Positions 47,325-58,262 of a stretch of 64,000 bases of DNA are shown here, piece by piece (within the stretch, counting starts at the first letter, position 1; each line of letters opens with the position of its first letter). The stretch spans positions 13,533,388 to 13,597,387 of the forward strand of contig CM055906.1 of NCBI GenBank assembly GCA_029582155.1, read 5' to 3'. The notes under the pieces were generated by a model. It saw nothing but the letters and a program-made list of their open reading frames with translations. It made no database searches and was not told the DNA's origin. Source of the stretch: Panopea generosa (taxonomy: Eukaryota; Mollusca; Bivalvia; Adapedonta; Hiatellidae). A program made the translations under genes and the position numbers.

Positions 47325-48557
47325 TACTGAGAGAATTTAAAAAGACAAAAAAAAATAAAATGGTTTCAAGCCAATTTAAAATAAAATTACCCATTTTCTT
47401 CATAAAATTGGTTTTATGGTTTATCAATCAAATATCTAGGTCTATAGCAGTGACGTTTGTACAATAACTATCCCTGGTAACGCACGAGCTATTTTCCCAC
47501 TATGCTCACGTATCGCTCGAATTTATCAGTAAAGCAAACTTTAATATTGGTTAATGTGTATATTGTGAAAAAGCACCAGTCTGAGAGGAATTTTCCATAG
47601 CTTCATTTCAACAGGCCACGTTTATTCGAACATGAATGGCCAGAGGCGTTTGGTATGCTAAGAGCCGAAAGGGGCGTTTCGATGTCGCACACCACTACAA
47701 CTGTCATCATTCGATCATTGTTCGCCTTAGAGAGCATTTTTAAGCGACAGGAATGGTCAAAATCGATCTTGGCTAGTGCAGCCACGGATAACGACGCGAC
47801 GACGAGACACCATCTTAGGTCGACTACACAGACAATTTCGCTTATGGTCTGCTACCGTCAGCTCCAGATGAACAATTGGTGTCTGGGGATAAGTGTTAGT
47901 TCATTATTTACATTATTATATCTCCTAAATCTTAAAAATCGATTGCGCTTTTTAGACCATATCCATAATATTTGTGTTTAAGGCGACCAATTTATTCCGG
48001 AACTGTGGGGCATCGGCTTCGTGACTAGAGTTTACGCTGCCACAGACCGAAAAATTGGAGGTCACTTTGTCTTGCAACATGATACTGCGCCGGTACATAG
48101 GGCTTGCCTCACCACAGGTTTTCTTCAAGCAAATGCGATTCAGGCTCTAGATTGGCCATTGTTTGTCCCCGAACATGTCTTCAATTCAGCATGTCTGGGA
48201 TGAGTTAGAAAGACACATTAATGCTCGTCGTCCGCCACCAAGAAAGGTTAATAAGCTTTCCCACGCCTAAGTTCAGGAGCGGAACAACACTCACCAGCGA
48301 TATAAAGATAACATTGTACTATCAATGAAGCTGAGATGAGTTTGCTTGCGTTGTTCAAAATGGTAATTAAACCCGCTACTAATTGCAAAGTTGGTGATTT
48401 GGAGTGTCGCTTTTTGAAATGTTATTTCTCAACAAATTATTAGATTCTCCAATAAAACTTATACAATTTGTTTTGCTTATGTGGATGTTTTATTGTTGCC
48501 AAATTAATTAAAATCTTTCACAAAGTCCGATTTTTGCGTTTTTAAAGTCACTCAGTG
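47325..48557 (+). mobile_element. Tc1-like DNA transposon relic with both ends
   Basis: Left end tactgagagaatttaaaaag; right end in reverse cactgagtgactttaaaaac. Both are bordered by TA (47323-47324 and 48558-48559). The inverted repeats are about 24 bp and imperfect. It carries a badly decayed transposase and is a different Tc1 family from the element at 27898. Module eta starts shortly after its right end. Confidence 0.8.
47618..48345 (+). pseudogene. Tc1-like transposase, heavily decayed
   Basis: The frame around 47655 gives FGMLRAERGVSMSHTTTT, corresponding to the first helix-turn-helix (usual form VGMLRAGVSVSDVARH). Another frame gives NCHHSIIVRLREHF and ATGMVK. The middle, with the first catalytic Asp, is lost. 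The last third reads LQHDTAPVHRACLTTGFLQA, the second Asp region (usual form QQDNAPVHRA), with QALDWPLFVPEHVF before a frame break; downstream VWDELERHINARRPPPRKVN is out of frame. The DLSPIEH motif with the Glu is not intact. It is non-functional. Confidence 0.8.
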
Positions 48558-48589
48558 TAGTTGCCTACAAAGTTACTTCTGATAAAATG

Positions 48590-49090
48590 ATTTTCAATAC
48601 CTTTTATGGTGTAGAATTTATTTCCGCTTCGCTATTGAAGGACAGCTTTGACGCACGTTTACTACTGTCTGTGAAACAATAGATAAAGTCTTATCTGCAT
48701 CGGGAGGCAACGCCATAAAATAAATTGCCAAACAGTTTATCAGTATAATTCCACATAAATGTATTTGATTCCAGAACTACAAGTAAGAAGTTGTATGACA
48801 TTATTTTCTGGGAAAAACTGTATTTTTATATTGATTTGTATGCTGAGAGAGAGGTCATACTTAATAACATCAAATGTGCATAAAGATATTCTCATATATA
48901 TGTCATACAATAGGGGTTTAACGATGCCGGTATTTTGTCATCAGTTATTCCATTGGGATACAATTGTTTAATAGTCGACCAATATAAACTTATAAAGTTT
49001 AATTTAATGAAGGAATCAATTCTACTTCTTAAGTGTTTTTTTTTTCGAAATTTAATAAACTTGAATATGCCTAATAAGGGTAACAAAACT
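48590..49090 (+). repeat. Modules eta and theta, copy 3
   Basis: Aligns with 15480-15960 across both modules, including tgtgaaacaatagataa, aaataaattgccaaacagtt (compare 12741), gtatgacattattttctggg, tttaacgatgccggtatttt, ttattccattgggata and tacttcttaagtg. Confidence 0.65.
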
Positions 49091-50509
49091 AAATAGAGTT
49101 ATGTTACTTTTTGCCGCTGCAAATAGGTTCGGTTTTCGTGAACGAATATATACCAGTATAACATGCATTAAAAACGTTTCTGCGGGTTGTGACTACGCAT
49201 CGCTTCGCGAATAGTTCCTTTCTGTTACTTTCAATTTCGGGGTTTAATTTCGCAGTTTGGTTAATCAAAAGTCGAGACGCATTAGGATATTTACAAAGCG
49301 AAGTATTTTCATTTCGAAATGCCAGAAATGTAAATTAGACAGATATTTGTCATTGAAGCGGTCGGCAAGCATGGAAGAGTATATTGTTTTTAGAAGTGCT
49401 CGTACATAACGAAGTCGAAGAAACAACTACGAAAATATCATCAATACTCGTAGCGGAAACCTTTTTGGATATGAATAATTCGTGAATTTGTTCCAAAGCG
49501 CTGAATACATAATGAATTTACCTGAAACAATATTATTCATACCGGAATGGAGACAAGGAAAAATAATTCTTGAATTTTAACATTGAGCTGATCTGATGCA
49601 TGTAAAAGTTTGGTGAATCACTTGTTTTGAAAGGCATTACAGAAGACACTATTGGCATGTTATGGGTCATTGTTATACATAAACCGTACATGTGAAAGTA
49701 TAAGAACAGTGGAAACAAACAAGACATATCGAGTCAACAGGAAAAGTCCAATGTCATTTGACATTAACACAAAGCAATTGAGTATAAGGTTAATTGATGC
49801 TTAAGCATAACTCACTGATCAATATATATGTATCACATAAGAATGATAACTTACTTTTTGATATCTAGAGATAAACTCTATCAAAAGTCAATTACTTCCT
49901 ATCTGCGAGAGTGAATCTGCATTTACAGGTACTTTGGACAACTATATTATGAAAGCCAAAACCTTTATTAAGAAAATGTATTTATACATGACTGGACAGT
50001 ATTCTTACATTCCCTTTCTGCTACTCGACAGGGAATAAAAATGAGAAAATGTTGAAAATAAATATATGCATTTTCTGTGTTTCCTGTTAAATAGATAATT
50101 GTTACATGAATTATGAAAACAAAAAAATTATTCAATACCCTGAAGATATAGTGCTGAGTAGCAGGTCACTTCAACCCATGATTAACAGTACATGGTTTTA
50201 CCGCTAGGCCTCTAAAGTTTCAAACTATTACTCACAAATATTGATGTTCATCAATTACTCCTCAGTACAAATGAAATGTATAAAAAACAACATAACAGTA
50301 TTATAGTTTATATTACAATTATTACAGATATTATACTTGCAACAAGTACATCATTTACACATATGACAGTTATCTCTGCAATAGAACTTCATTTATAAAA
50401 AATAACGAGAGTGATTGTTTACCACTTTGACAATTTTAGGCCATTTTATGAAAAGGGGAGGTAACATTTAGCACTGTAACTTAGTAACAAGCAAGGTTAC
50501 ATGTATGTT
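49091..50509. other. Non-coding; one weak SINE-like stretch (about 50150-50220, reverse)
   Basis: No gene was recognised. On the minus strand at about 50220-50150, ggcctagcggtaaaaccatg and atgggttgaagtgacc have a weak A/B-box layout of a decayed SINE. Otherwise featureless AT-rich sequence. Confidence 0.35.
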
Positions 50510-50760
50510 TTATTTTATTTTCTGAAATTGTTTGTTATAGTGCCTCATTTATGGTGACATTGTCATACTTTCTACTACGCGATTAACGTTACGTCAGCAT
50601 ATTAAATGAGCATAAAATATAAAGTCTTTAAAATTCATTGTAAGATTTCATTCGAGGATATATTGTGTAGAGAGAAAATAGATTTCTGCATGTGCGTAAC
50701 ATTACAATCTGTGAAAGTTATCCATTTAAAAGAGAAATCAATAAATTTAAATTCTCCTAC
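50510..50760 (+). repeat. Module alpha, copy 6 (partial)
   Basis: gattaacgttacgtcagcat, aaatgagcataaaatataaa and catttcattcgaggatatattgtg-like words match 470-570. The first half of the module is missing or too diverged to follow. Confidence 0.6.
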
Positions 50761-50989
50761 GAATAATGAGCTTACGAACTAGGATCTGTATACCACATTG
50801 AATTAAAAACAGCATTGAACAATTGGTAAAAGAATTCCTATTGATTTAATGAAAAATTATGTCATACACAGCGTTCAAAATGATGTTCAGTCTCATTTCA
50901 AAATTGTTAAAGAGATGATCTTCAATAGTTAAACAAGTTGTTAAGACAGAAATCGTGCAAAATACCAAGCTTAAGTATAAATATTCCAA

Positions 50990-51558
50990 TAGGTAGATAA
51001 TAATGTCATATATGTAACATCTGGTGGCGTAGCAAAATTATTGTTTGTGGAATTGTGTAACAGCATCACAAAACATTTATGAACTAAATAAGTTCTGAGT
51101 ATTCAAATTAATGAGGAGCTTTCTAAGTTTGCATAAATAAAGCAATATGTACACTGTTTGATTTCCGGCTAGCTGACTACATGACTCACATGTGGAAGGT
51201 TTCGAGTTCGATATGAGACCGGGTCAGACTAGAAACTTACAAGTGACTGGATGGGGTAATATATGATGTGTCTGCGGTATGATACTCCGGTTTGGAAGCG
51301 TTTAGAATACTCTCCAAAGCAGACATGGTTGCGGTATTACTGGAACGTTGTTGAAAGCGACACTTAACACCATACAAAAACAACAACAACAATTCAAATT
51401 CATTAAGCGGGTTTTTAACATCATGTTAAACATAATATGTCCATGTTGCAGACTAGTAGAACTGATTCTTGCTAGGCTCTGGTTTATTTTTCAGTTCTTT
51501 GTATCGTTTAATTATATTTTAGTATTGCAATTTACTTCATTTTGCAAATATTATTTAA
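50990..51558 (+). repeat. Module kappa, copy 2, first piece
   Basis: 50995-51120 matches 21670-21800. After a SINE, 51391-51558 matches 22743-22905 (gactagtagaactgattctt, ctctggtttatttttcagtt, tacttcattttgcaaat). It breaks off at about 51558 and resumes at 55795. Confidence 0.65.
51165..51395 (+). mobile_element. tRNA-derived SINE with (AAC)n tail
   Basis: The head has ggctagctgactacatgact and a B-box-like ggtttcgagttcgatatg. The body contains gactggatggggtaatatat and ggttgcggtattactgg and closes with gttgttgaaagcgacactta, then acaacaacaacaac. It belongs to the family of the element at 20484. Confidence 0.7.
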
Positions 51559-51689
51559 TATAACTCGAAATAAAAGGAAAACGTGCAGCATTATCTATGT
51601 TTATTGAACATATATAGTTACATTGTGCAGTAACAAACTGCGAGATAATGAACAATCATAATCTATACTATTAAAAGGTAAATAAAGGT

Positions 51690-52069
51690 TGGCATGTTTA
51701 GGTCGCTCTATGGTATAGATTCCTCTTCCGAAAGGCGACCAGGCGCTACAGGCAAACTCCAATTAACAGAGACCCAGCTTTTGATTAAAACGAAGGCAAA
51801 TTGAAGCAACACGCAAAACAACACAAGTCAACAACGGACTGGCTGACGGCATCAAGCACACAGACTCCACCCGAATGCATGTTCATAGGCCCCAGCTTAC
51901 AACGGCTACGCACCGGAAACCAGTGCCACATTGAAAGTTAGTGTCTACCGCCAAACATCCGATGCTAAAAGGGGTGCCGACGACTGCACTCTTTATTTTA
52001 CGCCTGGTCACCCTTGGCCGATAGAATTTTTTCCGCCACAATAAATGAAACATTTATCCCCCAAAAATT
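51690..52069 (-). other. Likely 3' untranslated part of the Ngaro-like element
   Basis: Clearly richer in G and C than its surroundings and directly downstream (minus strand) of the hydrolase stop. Reverse words gcgcctggtcgcctttcgg and gggtgaccaggcg are similar and inverted around it. No frame longer than about 40 codons is recognisable. Confidence 0.4.
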
Positions 52070-52298
52070 CTAATGAACGGAAGACCTATTTTTCAATAGC
52101 GATTCTCTTATTAAATCGAGGTAAAATTCGAGACTGACCTCGTTAAGATGCATACCGTCGGCACAAAAGAAGTTGGTTTTGGTATCAATGTCTGGACTAA
52201 TGATATCGCTTTTCCCAAACTTGTGTACAATGGTGCGGCCTACTCTATTAACCCGCTGGCGTTTTGCGTCTATAAGTTTAAGGCTGAAGTACCCTCAT
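52070..52298 (-). pseudogene. SGNH-type hydrolase, C-terminal end only
   Basis: The minus-strand frame of about 76 codons ends at a stop (52072-52070). It reads YFSLKLIDAKRQRVNRVGRT, then NFFCADGMHLNEVSLEFYLD. The D-G-M-H-L core fits the C-terminal Asp-x-x-His pair of SGNH/GDSL hydrolases, and NRVGRTIVHKFG before it resembles the retroelement-borne version. The N-terminal part with the catalytic Ser is absent because the frame runs straight into the minisatellite. A natural-looking stop suggests this is the true C-terminus of the element's protein. Assignment rests on motif pattern only. Confidence 0.6.
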
Positions 52299-54150
52299 TG
52301 TTATATTATTGTTGCTAATACATTTCAACTTCTGTTATGTTTATTGCTATATTATTGTTACTGATTCATTTCAACTTCTGCTATGTTTATTGCTATATAA
52401 TTGCTACCACGACATTTCTACTACTGCTATGTTTATTGCTAAATTATTGTTGATACTACTTTTCTACTTCTGCTAGGTGTATTGCTATGTTATTTTTACA
52501 ACGACTTTTCTACGTCTGCCTTCTTTGTTGCATATTATTGTTACTAATACATTTCAACCTCTGGTATGTTTATTGTTATGTTATTGTTACTGATGCATTT
52601 CAACTACTACTATGTTTATTGCTTTATTACTGTTATACTACTTTTCTATTTCTGCTAGATTCATTGCTATAGATTAATTGCTATATTATTGTTACTACTT
52701 CTACTTTTCTATTTCTGCTAAATTCATTGCTTTACTATTTTACTACTATCTTTCTACTTCTACTAGGTTTATTGCTATATTATTGTTACTTATACTACTT
52801 TTCTATTTCTTCTAGATTCATTGCTATATTATTGTTACCACTACTACTTTTCTATTCCTGCTAGATTCATTGCTATATTATTGTTAAAACTTCTTTTCTG
52901 CTTTTTCTAGGTTCATTGCTATATCATTGTTATTACTACTTTTCTACTTCTGCTATGTGTATTGCTATATTATTGTTACTATTACCTTTCTACTTCTACT
53001 ATATTATTGTTCCAACTACTGTTCTACTTCGGCTATATTTATTGCTAAAATAGTGTTACTACTACTTTTCTACTTCTGCTACGTTTCTTGTTAGATTATT
53101 GTTACTACAACTTTTCTAATTCTGCTTTGTTTCTTGCTATATATTATTGTTACTACTACTTTTCAATTTCGAGTATGTTTATTGCTATGTTATTGTTACA
53201 ACTATTTTTCTACTACCTCTATGTTTATTGCTATATTATTGTTACTACCACTTTTCTACTTCTACTGTGTTTATTGATATATTATTATTACTACTATTTT
53301 TATTCTTTTGCTAGGTTCATTGTTTTATCATTGTTTAAACTACGTTTCTACTTCAGCTAGGTTTTTTGTTATAATAGTATTACTACTACTTTTCTAATTA
53401 TTTTTGGTTTAATGCTATATTATTGTTACAACTACTTTTCTACTTCTGCTATATTTATTGTTATAAAAGTGTTACTACTACTTTTCTACTTCTTCAATGT
53501 GTATTGCTATATTATTGCTACTACTACTTCTTTTCTACTTCTGCTATGTTTATTGCTATATTATTGTTACCACGACATTTCTACTACAGCTATGTTTATT
53601 GCTATATAATTGTTGCAACTACTTTTCTACTTCTGCTATGTGTATTGTTATATTATTATTACAACTATTTGTCTACGTCTGCTTTGTTCATTGCATATTA
53701 TTGTTACTAATACATTTCAACTTATGCTACGTTTATTGCCATATTATTGTTACTGCTGCATTTCAACTTCTGCTATGTGTATTGCTATATTACTGTTATA
53801 CTACTTTTCTATTTCTACTAGATTAATTGCTATATTATTGTTACTACTACTACTTTTTCTATTTCTGCTAGATTCATTGCTTTGTTTTTTTTACTACTAC
53901 TTTTCTACTTTTGCTAGGTTTATTGCTATATTATTGTTACTTCTACTACTTTTCTATTTCTGCTAGATTCATTGCTATATTATTGTTACTACTACTACTT
54001 TTCTATTCTTGTTAGGTTCATTGTTATGATATTGTTACAGCTCCTTTACTGCTTCTTCTAGGTTCTTTGCTATATTATTGTTACTACTACTTTTCTACTT
54101 CTGCTAGGTTTATTGTTATATTATTATTACTACTACTATTCTTGTTCTGC
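52299..54150 (+). repeat. 45-bp minisatellite, about 1.85 kb
   Basis: The unit is close to tttctacttctgctatgttt followed by attgctatattattgttact plus actac, 45 bp, with variants at each part and shorter units. The 45-bp length gives long hydrophobic Tyr/Leu/Cys-rich frames on the + strand (for example 53497-53826, 53610-53966), which are products of the repeat. It sits exactly where the reverse transcriptase, RNase H and hydrolase N-terminus of the retroelement should be. Confidence 0.9.
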
Positions 54151-54529
54151 TATGTTTCTTTGTTAATATGAGACATAATTATATCAGGATTCAACGCTGT
54201 AGAGCGTAAATTTTTCGAATCCCGTGGTAACCTTGGTCCATTATACTGAATGGGAAAACCCTGTGAAAAAACCTGAATTAAAAAGTTCGCTTCATCTTTA
54301 TCATAAGAGCATGAATAACGTTTTAAAGCTTCTACCTTGACTGGCGATTTTGCTATATTGACAATATCCAAATTGTAAGGCTCTTCAGTTGAAAACTCGC
54401 TTGAGCTACTGTCTTTGAAACTGGCCCCGCCCTTGACCTCTGAAAGGTCTACGAGAAAATTACTAGGAGATCTTGAAATTCGAGAGTTCGCGGACGAACT
54501 CTGCTGATTACAATTAACCTCGGGGTGCG
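54150..54529 (-). pseudogene. Retroelement Gag tail and start of RT region, truncated
   Basis: In this minus-strand frame CSTCSASHPEVNC (about 54529-54490) completes a zinc-knuckle-like motif that starts in the other frame as CYDFNNGNC. Then come SPVKVEALKRYSCSYDKDEA, FLIQVFSQGFPIQYNG and SKNLRSTALNPDII. These match the pattern that opens the RT region of DIRS/Ngaro-like elements: V-x2-L-x3-L-x2-Y, D-x4-L-x2-GF-x2-GF-x-I-x-Y-x-G, then NL-x-S and N-P. The frame stops where the minisatellite begins, so no catalytic RT motif remains. Confidence 0.65.
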
Positions 54530-55516
54530 AGGCTGAACAGGTACTACACAGTTACCGTTATTGAAGTCGTAACACGTGTATCTATGCGTGCTTAATTGGG
54601 CAACTTTCTGCGTGTCCTTAACTTGCATGCATCGCCACCACAGGTCATTATTGATTTGCGACCAGGATGCGGGCGATATGGCCTGACGTAAGCGGAACTG
54701 CTCGTCATATGTGCGCCACGCCAGGCCTCCCTGACGCAAAGCGCATTCCCTTACATTATACATGTAGTGGAGCATTTCCTGGACTCTATCACTGTGCGAT
54801 TATAGATAAATTGAAGAGTATATAATGAACGCGTTTGTCCATTGTTCTATACTTGTTATTTTGTTTTTGCACTCCTTCTCAGCGGTCTCAATGTGACCGT
54901 CGGCTGTTAATTTAAAAACGCCCCCTTTGCAAAAATTAGACAGCTTTACTGCCCTTTTGAGTAAAAGGGCTAAATCTATATATTCACCCTTGCCGATCTG
55001 TTGCTTTAGAGATGGTGGGACATGTGCTGCCAAATCATCACAAGCCAAACGGACTGAAGGCGCAGTTTGCGTGTTACAGGTCAGAGAATACTGACCCGTT
55101 TGGTTCGAAATTTGACCTGGCAGCCAGACGGGCAATTTATTGCCGCGCACATCGCCACACTCCGATTTATCACCTGCATTCTCTAAAACAGTATTTCTAA
55201 GAGTTAACATACAAGAACTTTGTAAAACATTTTCAAAATCAATAAAAGTGGTATTACACCCACCGGCACCATCCTGGAGCAGCCTGTTGTCACCAGCGTC
55301 GAGTTCGTGCGTCTGGCCTTGCTCGCCCACGTGTCTCTCCGCACCTGCAGCGTTGTCGTCCTGCCGTTGTACCTCGTCGGCATTCCGTTTCCTGCCTCTC
55401 GTCCGCGGGCGGTTGTCCTCGTTTTGTTGAGGCTGGTCTGCCTGCCTAGTGTTTTGCCTGTTACATTCCCGGCCCTCTCTGTGGGCTACTCGCCGCTTCC
55501 ATCTTCCACGTGGCAT
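54449..55516 (-). pseudogene. Gag-like protein of the Ngaro/DIRS-like element
   Basis: The start is ATG at 55516 (MPRGRWKRRVAHREGRECNR). The first 80 residues are very basic and Gln/Arg-rich with low complexity, probably a nucleic-acid-binding tail. A globular part follows (LACDDLAAHVPPSLKQQI, GEYIDLALLLKRA). One in-frame TAA lies at 54802-54800; the same frame goes on with RVQEMLHYMYNVRECALRQG then GLAWRTYDEQFRLRQA and CYDFNNGNC. The Y-D-E-Q-F-R-x-R-x-A segment is a recurring feature of such proteins. A frame change in the knuckle separates it from the RT frame. Total about 356 codons. The + strand frames here are shadows. Confidence 0.7.
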
Positions 55517-55599
55517 TCTAAGCTATGCCTTATTTAAACATTCTAATTTTGTAAACTCTTGTGTCTTGTAGATAAAAAAAAAGCAGGCTGCACGGGATT

Positions 55600-55625
55600 T
55601 GCGTTTATATACCGCGGTTGGACAG
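55600..55625 (-). promoter_or_regulatory. TATA-like promoter of the Ngaro-like element
   Basis: On the minus strand ccgcggtatataaacgcaaa, a good TATA box, lies about 90 bp upstream of the Gag-like ATG. There is no other function for it nearby. Inference from position and sequence only. Confidence 0.45.
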
Positions 55626-55794
55626 CTTGTTTTCCGATTCTGTATTGTATTATTAAACAATGTGTTTATTGAATGGGGAACCAGCTTATCGAGCGATAAA
55701 ATCTGAAGAGCTACGAATCCGTAGCAACGGACTAACGTTATTTCTCAAATAAATAAACCAAATTATTTTAAGGGAAATACTTTTTATTATTTAT

Positions 55795-56385
55795 TTAACA
55801 ACATTTGAATATCGTGATCCAATGCAATTTATATTTAATGTTCATTAAAACTCTGACTATTGTGACGTTTCTGCAGGGTTTATTTAACACTTAAACTAAA
55901 TAAGGTTATGCAAATCCATACCATTTTATATGTCATTATACGTGTAATATCAATACAAAAAAGCTTATATCTTATTAGAGGCTTACATGCCCTTATATTA
56001 TAATGCTGTCTCCGGGAATAAATGTAGATTGCAAGCAATTTCCCTTTATTTCATTTTAATCCGATTGGAAACTTAATTGTTAGTCCGATTGCTCTAAAGT
56101 TACAATTTTATAATACCATTTTGTGAATTGCTGTAACAGCGTTTGAGAACGTTTTGCTTCAAACTTTTGTAAAATTCCCCCCTGGGACAAGAAATTTTGA
56201 CAATATCTGCAGGCTATAAACGGCATAAGAAAAAACACAATTTTGTGAAAAACAAATAACAGTTTGAAACCATGATACGTATCTTTTTTTTGATATACAA
56301 AACTATCCATAGTTATTTTAATAAGATACCAATATACTAAACCGATGTTACAATTTTACCGGTACCAAGACTATATCGCAACACA
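55795..56385 (+). repeat. Module kappa, copy 2, second piece
   Basis: Aligns with 22920-23500: cgtgatccaatgcaattta, gtttctgcagggttta, cattatacgtgtaat, ttgcaagcaatttcccttta, atatctgcaggctataaacg, gatacgtatc and a ccaagacta end. Similarity stops at about 56385 and resumes near 61470. Confidence 0.75.
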
Positions 56386-58030
56386 TCAACTGAAGGGCGA
56401 AGGCGTATCATCCCGAACGTGTTCGTATTAAGTAATATTATTATTGCATTATAATGAGAATACTGTTGTTCTAAAATCACTGACTTGTTAGCTTGTGATT
56501 TCGTCTTGACCGTAGGGTTATTAAAGATATTTATTGCATACCTAGCATTTTACCTTCGTGAACTTTGTTTAAGTATTCAAACGATCATATAATACACGCT
56601 GTAAGACCTTAGCGTCATGCCATGTTAATCGACGTTATACGAATCAATACTTACTTCGAGACGAGAGACATTGTATAAGTTAGAAATAGCTTTCTTCTCA
56701 ATTCTATTTTTTTGTATTGCTGTATATTTGAAAATACATGTATTTATATGTATTATGTTGTAAACGAATAAATATTATTTAAACTAAGCTGAGATTTCCG
56801 TCATAAATCTTAATCTTCTTAAATTATAATTTGAACTTATACACCATCAAATGAACACAGATAATTAAGCCATAATACACCTTTATAAATAAGTAAAGGG
56901 TAACATACAAAATGAGGGTTAATAAATGAACGTGTGATCTATAATTGTCAAATGTTATTTGTAAACACTGCAAAGAATGATAAACTAGTCGTTTACATTT
57001 GATAAACTTGTCGTTTTTATTTACATAATAGAGTACATCATAAATAAGCCTTACATTTTCATCAATGTAACGGTTTCTTATAAAACCAGTTTGCTCGTTA
57101 TCAATTAGTGCTAGAAGTATATGTATTTATTCTGTTCGCAATGACTTTTGTAGGTATTTTATAATCTGTATATAAAAGTGAAATAAGCCTCCAGCTGTTT
57201 AGTGATGTAAACTATTTATCTTCTTTAGAATTAAATTTATAATGTTTTGCTTTTGCATTTAAGGTATTAGATCTGTAATGGTCAATATCAGAACCGTGCA
57301 TAAACTTGGTTTCCTACTTAGCATCATCCTTTCAAGTGTGTATTTCTTAACTTTAGAAGATTTTATAGTCTAGAATGATACGTTTAAGTGTCCAATGCCT
57401 ATAACATCGATACGGCAACAAAACACAATGAAACAGTTATAATATTCATATATGTACTGTTTATGATATATTAAAGATATTTTACGTCAACATTGCTAAA
57501 TAGAATTATAATATAATTATAATGAAGAAACTAACACATCTTCTCTTTTTCTTTATTAAATTTTAAAACATCATAACCTACCCCCACTCTTGAATTGTTG
57601 TTTACAAAATAGTATAAAACTTTCTTTTTAAGTGTTCTAGCACCATAGTTAAAACAATCTATGCCAATGTTTTCCAAATTGTTAGAAGTGAGAAATACAT
57701 AAAAATATACAAATTTTACTGTCTTGTTTTTCTCATTATATGGTATTTTAAAAGTTTAGTATGTGAGTGTATGATGGACTCCCCTGATAATGTTTATATT
57801 CTGTTATTTCAGGCACATTGATAACGTAAATGGGTAATAATAATTGAAAATGTTATTTTACTAATACTTTGAAATTATCACTTCACACACAAGCTTGTTA
57901 TGTATTACTAAAATACTAAAAAAAATTCATATAAATCTACTATTTGCTTATAAGATTTTTATTAGAAGAAATAAACTGAAACAAAAGTGCCTCAGTAACT
58001 ACGTATCACGTGTCTTGGATTTCCACACCA
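56386..58030. other. Non-coding, nothing recognised
   Basis: AT-rich. The word gaataaatattatttaaacta near 56766 resembles a LINE 3' end (compare caataaaatatgtttaaact), but nothing upstream supports a LINE. No gene, RNA or repeat match is seen. Confidence 0.35.
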
Positions 58031-58037
58031 GTACAAG

Positions 58038-58262
58038 CTAATTATACGCATGCAATTTATTACTTCCCCTCACGGGTTTGAGCCGCAATGCCATTCGAGT
58101 ATCGAACCAACAACTCTTTGCTGTGAAGTATTGCACCCTTCTAAATAAGCTAGCAAGGTGGCGTTTATAATATCGAGTATTTTCCGATTGCAATGGTTCT
58201 GAGGAGGGTATCATTATTTTCCGTTGCCAGCTATATAGTTCCTTATCCAGGCGGCGATGCAC
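58038..58262 (-). mobile_element. Degenerate tRNA-like SINE, reverse strand
   Basis: On the minus strand gcttatttagaagggtgcaa and gttgttggttcgatactcga give A-box-like and B-box-like words at suitable spacing. The stretch is less AT-rich than its surroundings and opens a 74-codon frame that I regard as incidental. Confidence 0.4.

Larger units (their letters stand above)
51559..55794 (-). mobile_element. Ngaro/DIRS-like retroelement, rearranged, reverse strand
   Basis: The boundaries are set by comparison with module kappa copy 1, which runs uninterrupted across the site. On the minus strand the order is a TATA-like promoter, a Gag-like protein (55516-54449), the start of the reverse-transcriptase frame (54529-54150), a 45-bp minisatellite, and the end of an SGNH-type hydrolase (52298-52070). 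Gag, RT and a hydrolase together are known from Ngaro-type tyrosine-recombinase elements. No recombinase domain was found; it may lie in the replaced part. The words atgtttattgaa (51597) and gtgtttattgaa (55663) hint at direct terminal repeats, but this is weak. Confidence 0.65.

Noticed and set aside
53088..53966. Tyr/Leu-rich membrane-like frames of 90-118 codons
   Set aside because: Products of the 45-bp minisatellite read in three frames; the real coding remnants here are on the other strand at the edges.
55012..55537. Plus-strand frames of 62-96 codons in a GC-richer region
   Set aside because: They are shadows of the minus-strand Gag-like frame, which has the recognisable features.
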